A DNA stretch of 64,000 bases from an uncultured Coriobacteriales bacterium (lineage in GTDB: Bacteria; Actinomycetota; Coriobacteriia; Coriobacteriales; UMGS124). Location: positions 1-64,000 of the forward strand of contig CAKUFZ010000007.1 of assembly GCA_934654475.1 (NCBI GenBank), given 5' to 3'. Both the position numbers and the translations under genes were made by a program. The notes beneath the pieces were generated by a model, which was not told where the DNA came from, ran no database searches, and worked only from the letters and a program-made list of their open reading frames with translations. This document shows, one piece after another, positions 1-8,778 of this stretch (position 1 is the stretch's first letter; each line of letters starts with the position of its first letter).

Positions 1-3000
1 GCGGAGTAGGCAAGCTCGAAGGTCTGTCCGTCGGCCAGGCCCACGGCCTCGACGCCGGTAATCTCCTGCTCGGAGCCGGTGTAGGGCAGCGTGGCGGTCT
101 CGCCCTTGAAGGTGACGGCGCGCTGGGCGATATTCAGCTTGCCGGGGTTCGCAGCGGTGACGATGTACCACTCAGTCATATCGGTGAGGCCAACGGGATC
201 CTCAGCGAACACCGCGTCGTACGTGCCAGCCTCGGTGCCCTGAGCACCTGCGATGATGCGCTGGGGGTCAAACCGCGCACCCTCGGTGTCGCAGGTAAAG
301 CCAGAGACGCTCTGCTCGGTACCGTCATAGGTGACATTGGCGGAGATGGCAGTGAGTTCGACGTTCTTGTAGTAGGCAATCCAAACTTCTGTAGGCTGTT
401 GCTCGATTGGGAACTTATAAGCGTCCTTCCCATTCACCGGCGTGTAACCCTCGATCGGAATTGCGGCCTCGGAGTATTCCTCGCCCCACGTCACGTTGTC
501 GACAACCTTGGACTGAGCAAGCTCGACAAGGTCGCCCCCATAGAAAGCGTTGACCCACACGTAGCGAACGGTATAGGAAAGGTCGGTGCGAGGTGCCCAC
601 TGGGCGATAAGGATGTTCTCGGTGCCCTCGTTGAGATTGTCGACGACAACCTGCTGGCCGGCTTTAAGGATGCGGCCGTCAGAGGTGAGCCAACCGGCGA
701 ACGTATGAGTCGCAGTGCCATGAGACATGGGAGCCTTAAAGCCCAGATCAGAGGCGCTGGGCAGCGCCATGCCCTCGTTGTTGACGAGCATGTTGACAAC
801 CGGCTTGCTGAGGGCGTCGCCTGCCTCGAAGGTGATGGTCGTGGCAGTCTCGGTGGGACCCCATGCAGCAGTCAGCTTGACAAGATTGTCATCGCCTGCA
901 AGCTGGCGCGTCATGTCAAACGATCCACCGGGCTGGACGAGCGTGCCGTCCTCCATGAGCCAGCCGAGGAAGTAGGGCGTGCCCTCGGGAGCCACAAGGT
1001 TGGTGGCACTGGCGACCTGGACCTTGGCGCCGTCTGCATAGGGCGTGTCGTCGAGTGGCAGCGCGGTACCAGCGTTGTAGTAGCGCACATGGAGCTTGCC
1101 GTTGTAGAGCCACTTGCCCGTGACGTTGGTGTCACGGGAAATGCGGGTCTCGGGGCTGAACAGTTTGCCGTCGTCGGTGTACCAGCCGTCGAACGTGTAG
1201 TCGGTGCCCCACACCGCGCCTGCGGGCAGGAAGTCAGAAGCCGGACGCGTGCCGGGGTCGAACGTGGCCGAGCCCTTGTCCTTGGGCTGCGGGTTCTCGG
1301 GAGCGCACAGGTCCCAGCTCAGCGTGACCTGGTCCACGGCCCACTTGGCATACACCGCGACGTTGGCATGCGGCATGGTGGTGTTGGCGAAGTCGAACGG
1401 AACCGTGCAGGCCTGGTCGGCATACCAACCTACAAACGTGCGTTCGATGCCATCGGAGTACGGGTCCTCGGGGACGTAGTTGGCATACGGAGCAAGAGAC
1501 GCAGTGTAGTCGACGCTGACGACCCTGTTGTTGTCGCCGGTCACGTTGTGATACGTGAGGTTGTAGGACTTGAGCGTGTTGGCGATATAGATGGTCGATG
1601 CGTTTTGGATCTTCTGGCCCTCGAACGCATTGCCCTTGTTCGTCCAGAACGCAGCCGTGGTCGGGTCGCCCTTAATCCTACCGGTAGCGTACTTGTACAG
1701 GTCGTAGCCGGTGTACTTCTGGTGCACCGTCAGCGTGCCGCCGCTCGTTGTCACTGTGTTGACAAGCGCAAACGTGCCGTCGGCCTGCTCGTTGTAGTAG
1801 TAGACCGTACCGCCGCTCTGCTTGCTCGTGCCGTAGAAGTTGCACGTCGTGACGACGCCCTGGGAGTCCTTCACGTTGTCCGCGTTGTCCGCGTACCCTG
1901 CCGTGGCGAAGTCATAGCTGGTCAGAAGGATGCAGCCCGATCCCGCAGTTGTATAACCACTCCACCAAGAAACGGAATAGGACGTATACCAATAGTAGTC
2001 ATTCGCCCATTCACCGCTCTTGAGAGAAGCTCCGTACAGGCCGGAGAAGCTCTTGATGAATTGGGGGCCCCGCTGCTCGTCCACCTTGAAATATTTCACC
2101 GTGCACAGCACGCGGTCGTAGTAGACGTTCACGATGGTGGAACCGTCGCCGGCAATGGTGACGTTGGACTGGGTGTTGTTGGCGTTGAAGGTAAAGCCGG
2201 GGTAGCTCTTGTCGTTGGCGCCAGCAACGACGGAGCCGGCAGGAGCCGTCTTCTCGGCGGACTCAACGAAGTCGTACGTCTTGGCGGCGTCGGCGGCATC
2301 CTTGTCGTCGGTCACGCGCTGCTGCCAATAGTTGACGGTGTAAGCAACCTCGACGGGCGTCCAATGAGCAGTGAGAGTCACGGGAGCGTCGAACGTGTCG
2401 CCTTCGCCGACCTTCGAGTCGCCCAGATACCAACCCTCGAGCGTATACCCGGCGCGCGTGCTCACGGGAAGGGCGATACCCTCGTCGGCGTTCACGAACA
2501 CATGGTCAACGGTGGTGCCACCAGCGGCGTCAAAGGCGACCCACACACCAGAGACGACAACGGCAAACACGTCGACATGGTCCGTGTCCTCAGGCACTGC
2601 CACAGAAGTCAGCAGCTGGTTACCAGGGGCATCGGTCCAGCCCACAACGCTGTGCGTAGCGTCGACGTCGTACTTGATGCCAGAGATGTCGTACGGCTCA
2701 TGGTCCTCAACGACCATCGTGCGCATGATCTGCATGCCGTCGGGGTCGTAGAAGTTGATGTGCAGGACGGAGGCATAGCGCGCATACACGTCGTACATCG
2801 CCGTCGCGCTCACGGTCACGGCCTGCGAGAAGTCCATAAGGTTCTCGCCCAGGTACCAACCGGTGAACGTCTGGCCGTCGATCTCGGGGGCAGCAGGCTC
2901 GACAAGCGCCTCGCCGTTCTTGACGATCTGCTCGCTGACGACGGTGGTGCCGTCGGCAGCCAAGAAGCGGTAAGTTGCCAGGTAGACGGGGTTCTCATCG

Positions 3001-4019
3001 GTAACGACGTAGATCGAGAAGTGGTCGACGTCGAAGCTCTGGACGTTTGCGCTGGCCTGGCTTGCGGAAATCGCCTCAACGCTGGAGGCGTCGTCGGCCA
3101 CGCGGTACACGCCCACGGCCTCGCCCTCGCCCATGCCGGCGTTGAAGAAGCTCACGCTCACGGAGCCGTTGGGCTGAATGGCATTGCCATCCTTGTCGAC
3201 GAGCGTGACATCAAGAGCCACGGCGCCTTCAAGCGTGCGACCCTGCTCCTCGACGACACCGGCCACGGCGGCAGCGACGTCGGCGCGGTGCACGGCCTCG
3301 GCCAGCACGCGCGTACCCTCAGGCAGAGCGCCCTCGGGGGCCGTCACCTTCACGGTGATGTTGCCCGCGTGGGCGTAGCCGAGGAAAGCGGGATATGCGG
3401 GCTGCTCGGGTTCGGCGGGAACTGCGGGCTCTGCTGCAGGCTGCTCAGCGGGAGCGGCCTCGACTGCGGGCTGCTCGGTCGGTGCGGGCGCGGCAGGCTG
3501 CTCAGCGACGGGCTGCTCGGCAGGCGCGGCAGGCTGCTCGGCTGCGGGCTGCTCGGCAGGATTTGCCTCAACCTCAGGCTGCTCAGAAGGAGCGGGCTCG
3601 GTGGCGGGCTGCTCGGCAGGAGCCGGCTCGGCTGCAGGCTGCTCGGTCGCGGGTTCAGCGGGAGCCGCGGGCTGCTCGGCAGGAGCGGGCTCAACTGCAG
3701 GCTCGGCAACCGGGGCAGCTTCTACTGCGGGCCGCTCGGCAGGTGCCGCCTCTACTGCGGGCTCAGCAACAACCTCAGGCGCACTTGCAACCTCTGCCTG
3801 GGGTACAGGCTCGGCTGCAGGCGCGCCGATGACATCCTGCTCTTCGCCCTCCGGGGGGCCCACTGTGGCGCTTTCCGCAGCAGGCTCGCCCCAGTCGCCC
3901 TGCGCCAGGGCCGTGGGCACCATAGACACCTGGGTCCACACCATGACCAGCGACATGAAAATGGCGAGTATCTTGCTTACGTTTTGGGACGGGTCGAATA
4001 ATCTGCGTAGCGGTTTCAT
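1..4019 (-). CDS. Large secreted repeat (InlB B-repeat / MBG-like) surface protein, C-terminus missing
   Basis: The minus-strand frame stays open from an ATG at 4019 (preceded by AAGGTGGGG) to the window edge, giving about 1339 residues with no stop. The N-terminus is a long Gram-positive signal peptide: basic MKPLRRLFD, hydrophobic ILAIFMSLVMVW, then a PTALAQG cleavage region near residue 40. A Pro/Ala/Glu-rich stalk of PAEQPA-type repeats follows to about residue 210. After it come at least six Listeria-Bacteroides (Flg_new/InlB B) repeats, recognisable by G-W-Y/L and a closing AYAKW/LTAHW-like strand, interspersed with TxxFxGWY modules. Two MBG-like modules (ITYDGTEQ, LPYTGSEQ) stand at the truncated end. 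The family is extracellular and often adhesive; an LPxTG or repeat anchor would lie beyond base 1. A LuxR gene sits upstream on the same strand. The protein family is clear; its ligand is unknown. Confidence 0.9.
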   Translation of the reverse strand, partial: MKPLRRLFDPSQNVSKILAIFMSLVMVWTQVSMVPTALAQGDWGEPAAESATVGPPEGEEQDVIGAPAAEPVPQAEVASAPEVVAEPAVEAAPAERPAVEAAPVAEPAVEPAPAEQPAAPAEPATEQPAAEPAPAEQPATEPAPSEQPEVEANPAEQPAAEQPAAPAEQPVAEQPAAPAPTEQPAVEAAPAEQPAAEPAVPAEPEQPAYPAFLGYAHAGNITVKVTAPEGALPEGTRVLAEAVHRADVAAAVAGVVEEQGRTLEGAVALDVTLVDKDGNAIQPNGSVSVSFFNAGMGEGEAVGVYRVADDASSVEAISASQASANVQSFDVDHFSIYVVTDENPVYLATYRFLAADGTTVVSEQIVKNGEALVEPAAPEIDGQTFTGWYLGENLMDFSQAVTVSATAMYDVYARYASVLHINFYDPDGMQIMRTMVVEDHEPYDISGIKYDVDATHSVVGWTDAPGNQLLTSVAVPEDTDHVDVFAVVVSGVWVAFDAAGGTTVDHVFVNADEGIALPVSTRAGYTLEGWYLGDSKVGEGDTFDAPVTLTAHWTPVEVAYTVNYWQQRVTDDKDAADAAKTYDFVESAEKTAPAGSVVAGANDKSYPGFTFNANNTQSNVTIAGDGSTIVNVYYDRVLCTVKYFKVDEQRGPQFIKSFSGLYGASLKSGEWANDYYWYTSYSVSWWSGYTTAGSGCILLTSYDFATAGYADNADNVKDSQGVVTTCNFYGTSKQSGGTVYYYNEQADGTFALVNTVTTSGGTLTVHQKYTGYDLYKYATGRIKGDPTTAAFWTNKGNAFEGQKIQNASTIYIANTLKSYNLTYHNVTGDNNRVVSVDYTASLAPYANYVPEDPYSDGIERTFVGWYADQACTVPFDFANTTMPHANVAVYAKWAVDQVTLSWDLCAPENPQPKDKGSATFDPGTRPASDFLPAGAVWGTDYTFDGWYTDDGKLFSPETRISRDTNVTGKWLYNGKLHVRYYNAGTALPLDDTPYADGAKVQVASATNLVAPEGTPYFLGWLMEDGTLVQPGGSFDMTRQLAGDDNLVKLTAAWGPTETATTITFEAGDALSKPVVNMLVNNEGMALPSASDLGFKAPMSHGTATHTFAGWLTSDGRILKAGQQVVVDNLNEGTENILIAQWAPRTDLSYTVRYVWVNAFYGGDLVELAQSKVVDNVTWGEEYSEAAIPIEGYTPVNGKDAYKFPIEQQPTEVWIAYYKNVELTAISANVTYDGTEQSVSGFTCDTEGARFDPQRIIAGAQGTEAGTYDAVFAEDPVGLTDMTEWYIVTAANPGKLNIAQRAVTFKGETATLPYTGSEQEITGVEAVGLADGQTFELAYS

Positions 4020-4299
4020 GCGGCCCCACCTTCCTAGGCTCGACGGCGCCGAGTCGGTCGGTCTGCAAGCCGCACTGGGAGCGCGCATTCCCCGCGGCGC
4101 ACATTCGCAACATGCTCGGTACGCCCTTGTTTGGCTTTTACTCTATTCCGATGGTGTGCATGAAATAAACCCGCACTGCAAAGATGACCTGTTTTGTCGA
4201 AAAAATGACTACCCTACTTGACACCGCGCGTTTTGGCGTTTCACGCCCGCGCCGCTGAGGCGCCCGACCGCGCCTTTGGCGGCCAGGCAGGTCCCGCTC

Positions 4300-5535
4300 C
4301 TAGCGCAGCATGTACTTCTCAAGCTCGGATCGACTCTGAATCCCCAGCTTGACATACACGCTCGACAGGCGGTTCTTCACGGTGCCGCGCGACACCCCCA
4401 TGTGGGCCGCAATCTGGTCGTTGCTCCAGCCGCGACACGCAAGCATCGCAAAAGTGAACTCGGTGGTGGTGAGGTTGTCGGCGACTTTTTCGCCGGTCGT
4501 TGGGTTGTGGATGCGGCGCCACCCGGCGCTGAATCGATATGTCACCTGGATAATGCGGGCAAAGTCATCGGGGTAGTCATCCTTGAGGCAGGTCTCAAGA
4601 ACACCCTGGAGCAGGCCATGATGCTCGCCGATGAGTTCGATAAGCCCATCGGGCCGCGCGATATCCCACCCCTGCACGAAATGGGCACGGGCGTGGTCGG
4701 GCGACTTTTGCCCCATCCACCCCATGGCAGCCACAAGGTGCAAGAACAGCTCGGATATGGGATAGGACCCTCGCTTCATGGCAAGCGCGGTCTCTGCAAT
4801 GCCGATGCACCTGCCATATTCCCCGGCGAGATAGGCGCGGTGCGCATCCACTTGGGCAGCGAACAAACGCAGGCCCTCGGGAAGGTAAGGGGCAGCCGCA
4901 CGAAGCTCGTCCTCGCTGCAAGCCGGTTCCAGGTGCAAGAGAACGCTCGCCGCCGTGGCAAACACAACGTACGCAGCGTGAATAGTGGGATCCTCGCTGG
5001 CAAGGCAGTCCTGCCCCATAGATGCAAGATCGTCGAGGCAGGCCTTGGCAAAGGGAATCTGCCCGCGTGACAAATTGGCATAAGCGCAGATGAAACAGGC
5101 AGACATCCTCAGTGCAGGGTTTGAGCTCGTCAAATACGGCTCGGACTCGCAGCACGCCCCATCGGGGTTGGCCGTGAAATACAGGGCCTCAGCCCGCGCG
5201 ATACGCCGGGCGTCCTCGTCGCCAATGGACTCAATCGCCTGTGAAAGACATCCCGGCTCAAAGGACGTGCACATGAGCGGCATGGGGGACCTTGCAGCGC
5301 AAGGCTGCCCAAGTCGGGTAAGCGCATCTGCTTGCGCCTGTGCGCACGGCAGCTCCGTCTGGCTGTCGCGGCCACAATCGCCAGGTACGCCGCCTGCCTG
5401 CGCCTGCGCACGCAGCGGCTCCTCATCCGTGAGCTGGGCAAAGTGCGGCAAAAGCCCGCCTGCCTGTACCTGCACACGCGGCGGCTCCCCACTCGCGCGG
5501 TCAGTGCCATATGCGACGCGCTCATCTGCTGCCAT
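4300..5535 (-). CDS. LuxR-family transcriptional regulator
   Basis: 411 residues. The last 65 residues form a LuxR/FixJ helix-turn-helix: LTTTEFTFAMLACRGWSND, IAAHMGVSRGTVKNRLSSVY and a KLGIQSRSELEKY tail. The central part (about residues 90-340) is helical, Ala/Leu-rich and TPR-like, as in MalT/LuxR-type regulators, with no receiver domain or membrane segment. Residues 17-82 are three in-frame 22-residue repeats. The start is uncertain. ATG at 5535 has only a G-rich leader, while ATG at 5283 (327 residues, MPLMCTSF) has AAGG upstream and would put the repeats in the leader. It lies just upstream of the large surface-protein gene in the same orientation and diverges from the amidohydrolase at 5689, so either could be a target (inference). 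Confidence 0.8.
   Translation of the reverse strand: MAADERVAYGTDRASGEPPRVQVQAGGLLPHFAQLTDEEPLRAQAQAGGVPGDCGRDSQTELPCAQAQADALTRLGQPCAARSPMPLMCTSFEPGCLSQAIESIGDEDARRIARAEALYFTANPDGACCESEPYLTSSNPALRMSACFICAYANLSRGQIPFAKACLDDLASMGQDCLASEDPTIHAAYVVFATAASVLLHLEPACSEDELRAAAPYLPEGLRLFAAQVDAHRAYLAGEYGRCIGIAETALAMKRGSYPISELFLHLVAAMGWMGQKSPDHARAHFVQGWDIARPDGLIELIGEHHGLLQGVLETCLKDDYPDDFARIIQVTYRFSAGWRRIHNPTTGEKVADNLTTTEFTFAMLACRGWSNDQIAAHMGVSRGTVKNRLSSVYVKLGIQSRSELEKYMLR
5290..5487 (-). repeat. Three tandem 66-bp imperfect repeats (22 codons each)
   Basis: Starting at E17 of the 411-residue reading, three 22-residue units follow without a gap, beginning EPPRVQVQAGG, EPLRAQAQAGG and ELPCAQAQADA. The DNA shows the same with the core cctgcgcctgcgcacgc at about 66-bp spacing. 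The period is an exact multiple of three, which favours this stretch being translated or having been so. Confidence 0.75.
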
Positions 5536-5688
5536 ACCGCCCCCGTTTCTTTGCCTCAATGGTAGCAGTGGCAGCACCGAAAGGAGTAGAAATTGGCCAA
5601 ATTTTGCGCCAAATGGCACTACCCAAATGCTCCCCGCAACCTCACCATGAAGGCGAAAGTGACATGAAACTGACATTGGGGAGGCCCC

Positions 5689-6777
5689 ATGAAACGCATC
5701 GTCAAACGCGTCGTTCTCGGACTCGTCGCCGCAATCGCGGCGGTGCTCGTCGCCTTCGGCGTGCTGTACGCCAGCAGGATTCAGACCATCTCTAGCATCG
5801 ACCAGGTCACCTCTTATGAGGATGGCTACAACCTCTACACCATGGACGTGGCCTACGACTATGACCTCGACGCGTTGCTTGCCCGCAACATCCGCGACAA
5901 CCAGGCGTTTCTCGACGCCGTGCTCGCCGAGTCGCTGCCGCTGCTGCCCGTGCACATGACGGCGCCCAACTACGCCTGCACCGCCTTTACCGCCACGGCA
6001 GCCGATGGCGAGGTGCGCATGGGGCGCAACTACGACTTCAAGCTCGACACCTCGGCCTTGCTCGTGCGCTGCACTCCCAAGAACGGCTACAAGTCCATCG
6101 GCCTGGCCGCGCTCAACAACGTGAAGGCCGACGACCCCAACGAGAGCGTTTCTAAAAAGCTCGCCTGCCTCACGGCGCCCTTCATCTGCCTCGACGGCAT
6201 AAACGAGAAGGGCGTCTCCATCGCCGTGCTCACGCTCGACAGCGAGCCCACCTACCAGGACACCGGCAAGCAGTCCATCGCCACAACGCTCGCCATCCGC
6301 CTCGTCCTCGACCGCGCGGCCACAACCGAGGAAGCCGTCGAGCTCCTGAGCAACTACGACATGTTTGCCACCTCGGGGCGCGACTACCACTTCTACATCA
6401 CCGACGCTTCGGGCGACGGCCGCGTCGTGGAGTGGGACCCCGAGGCCGAAGGCCGCCCGCTCAAGGCCACGCCCATGCGCGCCATCACCAACTTCTACGC
6501 GCTCTATCCCGACCTGGTGCAGCCCAACCAGAAGAACGGCATCTACGGCCACGGCAAAGAGCGTTGGGAAGCCGTCGAGGAAGTGCTGGGTGCCCACGAG
6601 GGCGACCAAGGCGAAGACGTCGTTTGGGAAGCGCTGCGCGCCTCGGCGCAGGATCCCAACCCTGAGGACGTGACAAGCAACACCCAATGGTCGGCCATCT
6701 ACGACAACACAGGGCTCACTTTGGAGGTATGCCTGCGCCGCAATTGGAACGACGTGAGCGATTTTTCGATAAATTAG
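5689..6777 (+). CDS. Membrane-anchored linear amide C-N hydrolase (choloylglycine hydrolase / penicillin-acylase-like Ntn family)
   Basis: 362 residues; ATG preceded by GGGGAGG. Residues 7-28 form a transmembrane or signal-anchor helix (VVLGLVAAIAAVLVAFGVLY). The Ntn-hydrolase hallmark NYACTAFTAT at about residues 94-103 is followed by GRNYDF, matching the CTSF...GRNxDF pattern of choloylglycine hydrolases and acyl-CoA:6-APA-type transferases; Cys97 would be the nucleophile. NEKGVSIAVL and a late ATPMRAITNFYALYPD segment also fit. Known members hydrolyse linear amides such as conjugated bile salts, N-acyl amino acids or penicillin V. The outward-facing anchored form suggests action at the cell surface. 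Substrate cannot be told from sequence. A Cys about 96 residues from the start means cleavage just before it would be needed for an N-terminal nucleophile. Confidence 0.85.
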   Translation: MKRIVKRVVLGLVAAIAAVLVAFGVLYASRIQTISSIDQVTSYEDGYNLYTMDVAYDYDLDALLARNIRDNQAFLDAVLAESLPLLPVHMTAPNYACTAFTATAADGEVRMGRNYDFKLDTSALLVRCTPKNGYKSIGLAALNNVKADDPNESVSKKLACLTAPFICLDGINEKGVSIAVLTLDSEPTYQDTGKQSIATTLAIRLVLDRAATTEEAVELLSNYDMFATSGRDYHFYITDASGDGRVVEWDPEAEGRPLKATPMRAITNFYALYPDLVQPNQKNGIYGHGKERWEAVEEVLGAHEGDQGEDVVWEALRASAQDPNPEDVTSNTQWSAIYDNTGLTLEVCLRRNWNDVSDFSIN

Positions 6778-6880
6778 GCCCATTTCTGCCCCGATTAGTT
6801 GGACGCGGGGGTCTAAAGTAGGCAGTTGGTGCCTGCGAGAATGTACCCATACAACGCTCGCGCCCGTAAGGGAGGTGTCC

Positions 6881-7675
6881 ATGAAACCCCATGATATCGC
6901 AGCCCTGTCGGCAAAGATTCTTCGCAGCTACTACGTCGATGGCGACTCCGCGTCTTTCCTTGACGCATGCCATGACGATGTGGTGCTTGTTGGGCCCTCC
7001 TATGGACACCTTATCCGCTCGAAGGCAAAGTTGCTCGCCATGGCACGCGAAGGGCACGACGACCCACGGTTTCAGGTGCACGACCTGGTGGTCACCACGC
7101 TGCCGACCCCGGGTCCAGATGTGTGCGAGGTCGTCATGACGTTCCTCGTGGACAGCATCCGACCCGACGGGAGCACCAACCGCGTCAACCAGCACATCCA
7201 TTTTACCTGGGTGGACTGTCAGCGCACGCCGCGCATCCTTCTGTGCAACGTGGCCAACGCCATCGCCTACACGGGACCGGATGACATCTATCTCTTGCGC
7301 TATGGCGCAACCTATGACGGCGCGTCTGAGACAAATGCGTCGAACACCAACTCAACGCGGCACATCTGCTTGCGCGGCTTGAACCGTTCGGCGTTGTACT
7401 TCAACTCCTCTGACATCATGTATATAGATAGCAAAGGTACCCATTCGCTGGTTCACACCGAAGACGGCGTCTATGAATCGGTCGAGACGCTCTCCTCGAT
7501 TGCCCAGCGCTACAGCGACCTCTTTGTTCGCTGCCATGCAAGCTACCTGGTCAACCCCGCTTTTGTGCGCGACGTGACCCGCTGCAAGGTGACCCTGCAG
7601 GACAGCAGCGAGCTTCCCATCCCCGAAAAGAAGTACACCGCCGTCAAGCGCGAACTCGCAGAACGGATGGGATAG
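6881..7675 (+). CDS. LytTR-domain regulator with N-terminal NTF2/SnoaL-like domain
   Basis: 264 residues. ATG at 6881 has AAGGGAGG seven bases upstream; a GTG at 6875 is also in frame but lies on the ribosome site. The N-terminal 120 residues (SYYVDGDSASFLDACHDDV, FTWVDCQ) look like an NTF2/SnoaL cone fold, a possible ligand pocket. Residues about 160-264 match LytTR: LNRSALYFNSSDIMYIDSKG, a FVRCHASYLVNPAFV core, and SELPIPEKKYTAVKREL. It lacks a phospho-receiver, so it probably senses a small ligand rather than a kinase (inference). It follows the amidohydrolase by about 100 bp on the same strand, and LytTR proteins often regulate neighbouring genes. Its last codons lie inside a tandem repeat that continues past the stop. 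Confidence 0.88.
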   Translation: MKPHDIAALSAKILRSYYVDGDSASFLDACHDDVVLVGPSYGHLIRSKAKLLAMAREGHDDPRFQVHDLVVTTLPTPGPDVCEVVMTFLVDSIRPDGSTNRVNQHIHFTWVDCQRTPRILLCNVANAIAYTGPDDIYLLRYGATYDGASETNASNTNSTRHICLRGLNRSALYFNSSDIMYIDSKGTHSLVHTEDGVYESVETLSSIAQRYSDLFVRCHASYLVNPAFVRDVTRCKVTLQDSSELPIPEKKYTAVKRELAERMG

Positions 7676-7838
7676 CAGGGCGCAGATGGCGCCGATGGCG
7701 CCGCTCAACGGGCGGATGGAGTAGCAGGGCGCAGAGGACGCCGTTCGACACGCGGATGGGATAGTAGGGCGCAGATAGCGCCGCTCAACGGGCGGATGGA
7801 TGGGGTAGCACGGGGCGCAGATGGCGACGCCCGACGGG
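7664..7838 (+). repeat. Four tandem units of 49, 40, 40 and 46 bp spanning the LytTR stop codon
   Basis: Each unit begins cggatggrrtag followed by cagggcgcag and usually ends cgctcaacggg. Starts are at 7664, 7713, 7753 and 7793, and a fifth truncated start is at 7839. Unit 1 contains the final codons (R-M-G-stop) of the LytTR gene, so the gene's 3' end has been multiplied downstream. Unit 1 also has a 9-bp internal duplication (gatggcgcc). Between 7839 and 7962 I see no gene. Confidence 0.8.
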
Positions 7839-7962
7839 CGGATGCGGCATGAGCGGCACCGCACGCCGGTACGTATGAGCGACTCGAACGCACTGCATGA
7901 ATATATGTTTGCTGGGATATAGCCGCACGCTTCTGTTTGGCCTTCAGCGACTCGCCCCGCAT

Positions 7963-8017
7963 AAGATAAAGTCACCGACCCCGAAAGCGTATCCTTCGAG
8001 GTCGGCGGCTTTATCTT
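7963..8017. terminator. Long bidirectional hairpin between convergent genes
   Basis: Arms aagataaag / ctttatctt plus an inner ccgacc / ggtcgg stem. A/T-rich outer ends on both strands fit a terminator shared by the LytTR gene and the convergent zinc-ribbon gene. Confidence 0.75.
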
Positions 8018-8050
8018 GCAGGATGGCAATGAAGCTTGGAAGAAAGCTCC

Positions 8051-8542
8051 CTACACCTTCTTCTCGAACTTCTCCTGGCACTTGGGGCAGGTGATGCGAA
8101 TCTTGCCGGCGCCCTTGGGCACGCGAATCTCCTGCTTGCACTTGGGGCACTTGAGGTACTTGTGCTCCTTGTCGGCCGCCTTGGCAGCTGCCTTCTGGCT
8201 CTTGCGCGCGGCCTGCTCAGCAGCCCGCTGGCTTGCGGCACCAACACCGGCGAAGGGATTCTTCACGCCCGTGAGGTGCAGCTTCTGCGCAAGCTCGTGA
8301 CGCTTGGCAAGATAGGCGGTGTTCTCGCGGCTGCGTGCATCGCGGTTGGAGGAGAACATGCGGAAGTAGGCGTAGATGATGGCGGCCAGGCCCAGCGTCA
8401 GGAAGATGCTGCCGAAGGGAAGCGACAGCACGATGAGCACGATAGACAGGATGAACACATCGCGCGCGAGCTGATCGGGTCCGTTTCGCCTGCTCATGAA
8501 CTGGCGGTACTTGTCAGAAAGGTTCTGCGTGTTAAAGGCCAT
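8051..8542 (-). CDS. Small membrane protein with C-terminal zinc ribbon
   Basis: 163 residues from ATG at 8542 (MAFNTQNLSDKYR), with an AGAGAG-type ribosome site; a GTG at 8572 lacks one. Two adjacent hydrophobic segments at about residues 32-60 (DVFILSIVLIVLSLPFG, IFLTLGLAAIIYAYF) form a hairpin membrane anchor. A charged Ala/Lys-rich coil follows, then two CPKC knuckles (CPKCKQEIRVPKG ... CPKCQEKF), a zinc-ribbon signature near the C-terminus. Proteins of this layout are common and uncharacterised in Coriobacteriia and Firmicutes; the ribbon probably faces the cytoplasm. No function is assigned. Confidence 0.8.
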   Translation of the reverse strand: MAFNTQNLSDKYRQFMSRRNGPDQLARDVFILSIVLIVLSLPFGSIFLTLGLAAIIYAYFRMFSSNRDARSRENTAYLAKRHELAQKLHLTGVKNPFAGVGAASQRAAEQAARKSQKAAAKAADKEHKYLKCPKCKQEIRVPKGAGKIRITCPKCQEKFEKKV

Positions 8543-8778
8543 GGGGAGGTTCTCTCTTTGTTGATTGGACACAAGGCGTTATTGAACGGATTGTTTATAT
8601 CCCCTGTTACACCGCACATTCACGTGACCAGCGGTTTTGCGCCCTCTTCACGCTGAAAGCATACGTTGCTGAACCAGGGTCAAGCTTTGACGGAAGGCCA
8701 TTGTGCGGATACGCCAAGGCGCGACGGCATTGCGGCACCAACGCGCAGAGTCCTTGCCCGCCCCAGCCGTACGCCGAC

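Noticed and set aside
399..4001. A 1200-codon open frame on the plus strand
   Set aside because: It is antisense to the surface protein. The minus frame has signal peptide, ribosome site and InlB repeats, whereas the plus frame reads as unlike-protein Val/Gly/Arg runs and repeats that mirror PAEQPA codons.
8572..8572. GTG start at 8572 for the zinc-ribbon protein
   Set aside because: No ribosome site upstream. The ATG at 8542 has an AGAGAG-type site and a more typical N-terminus.
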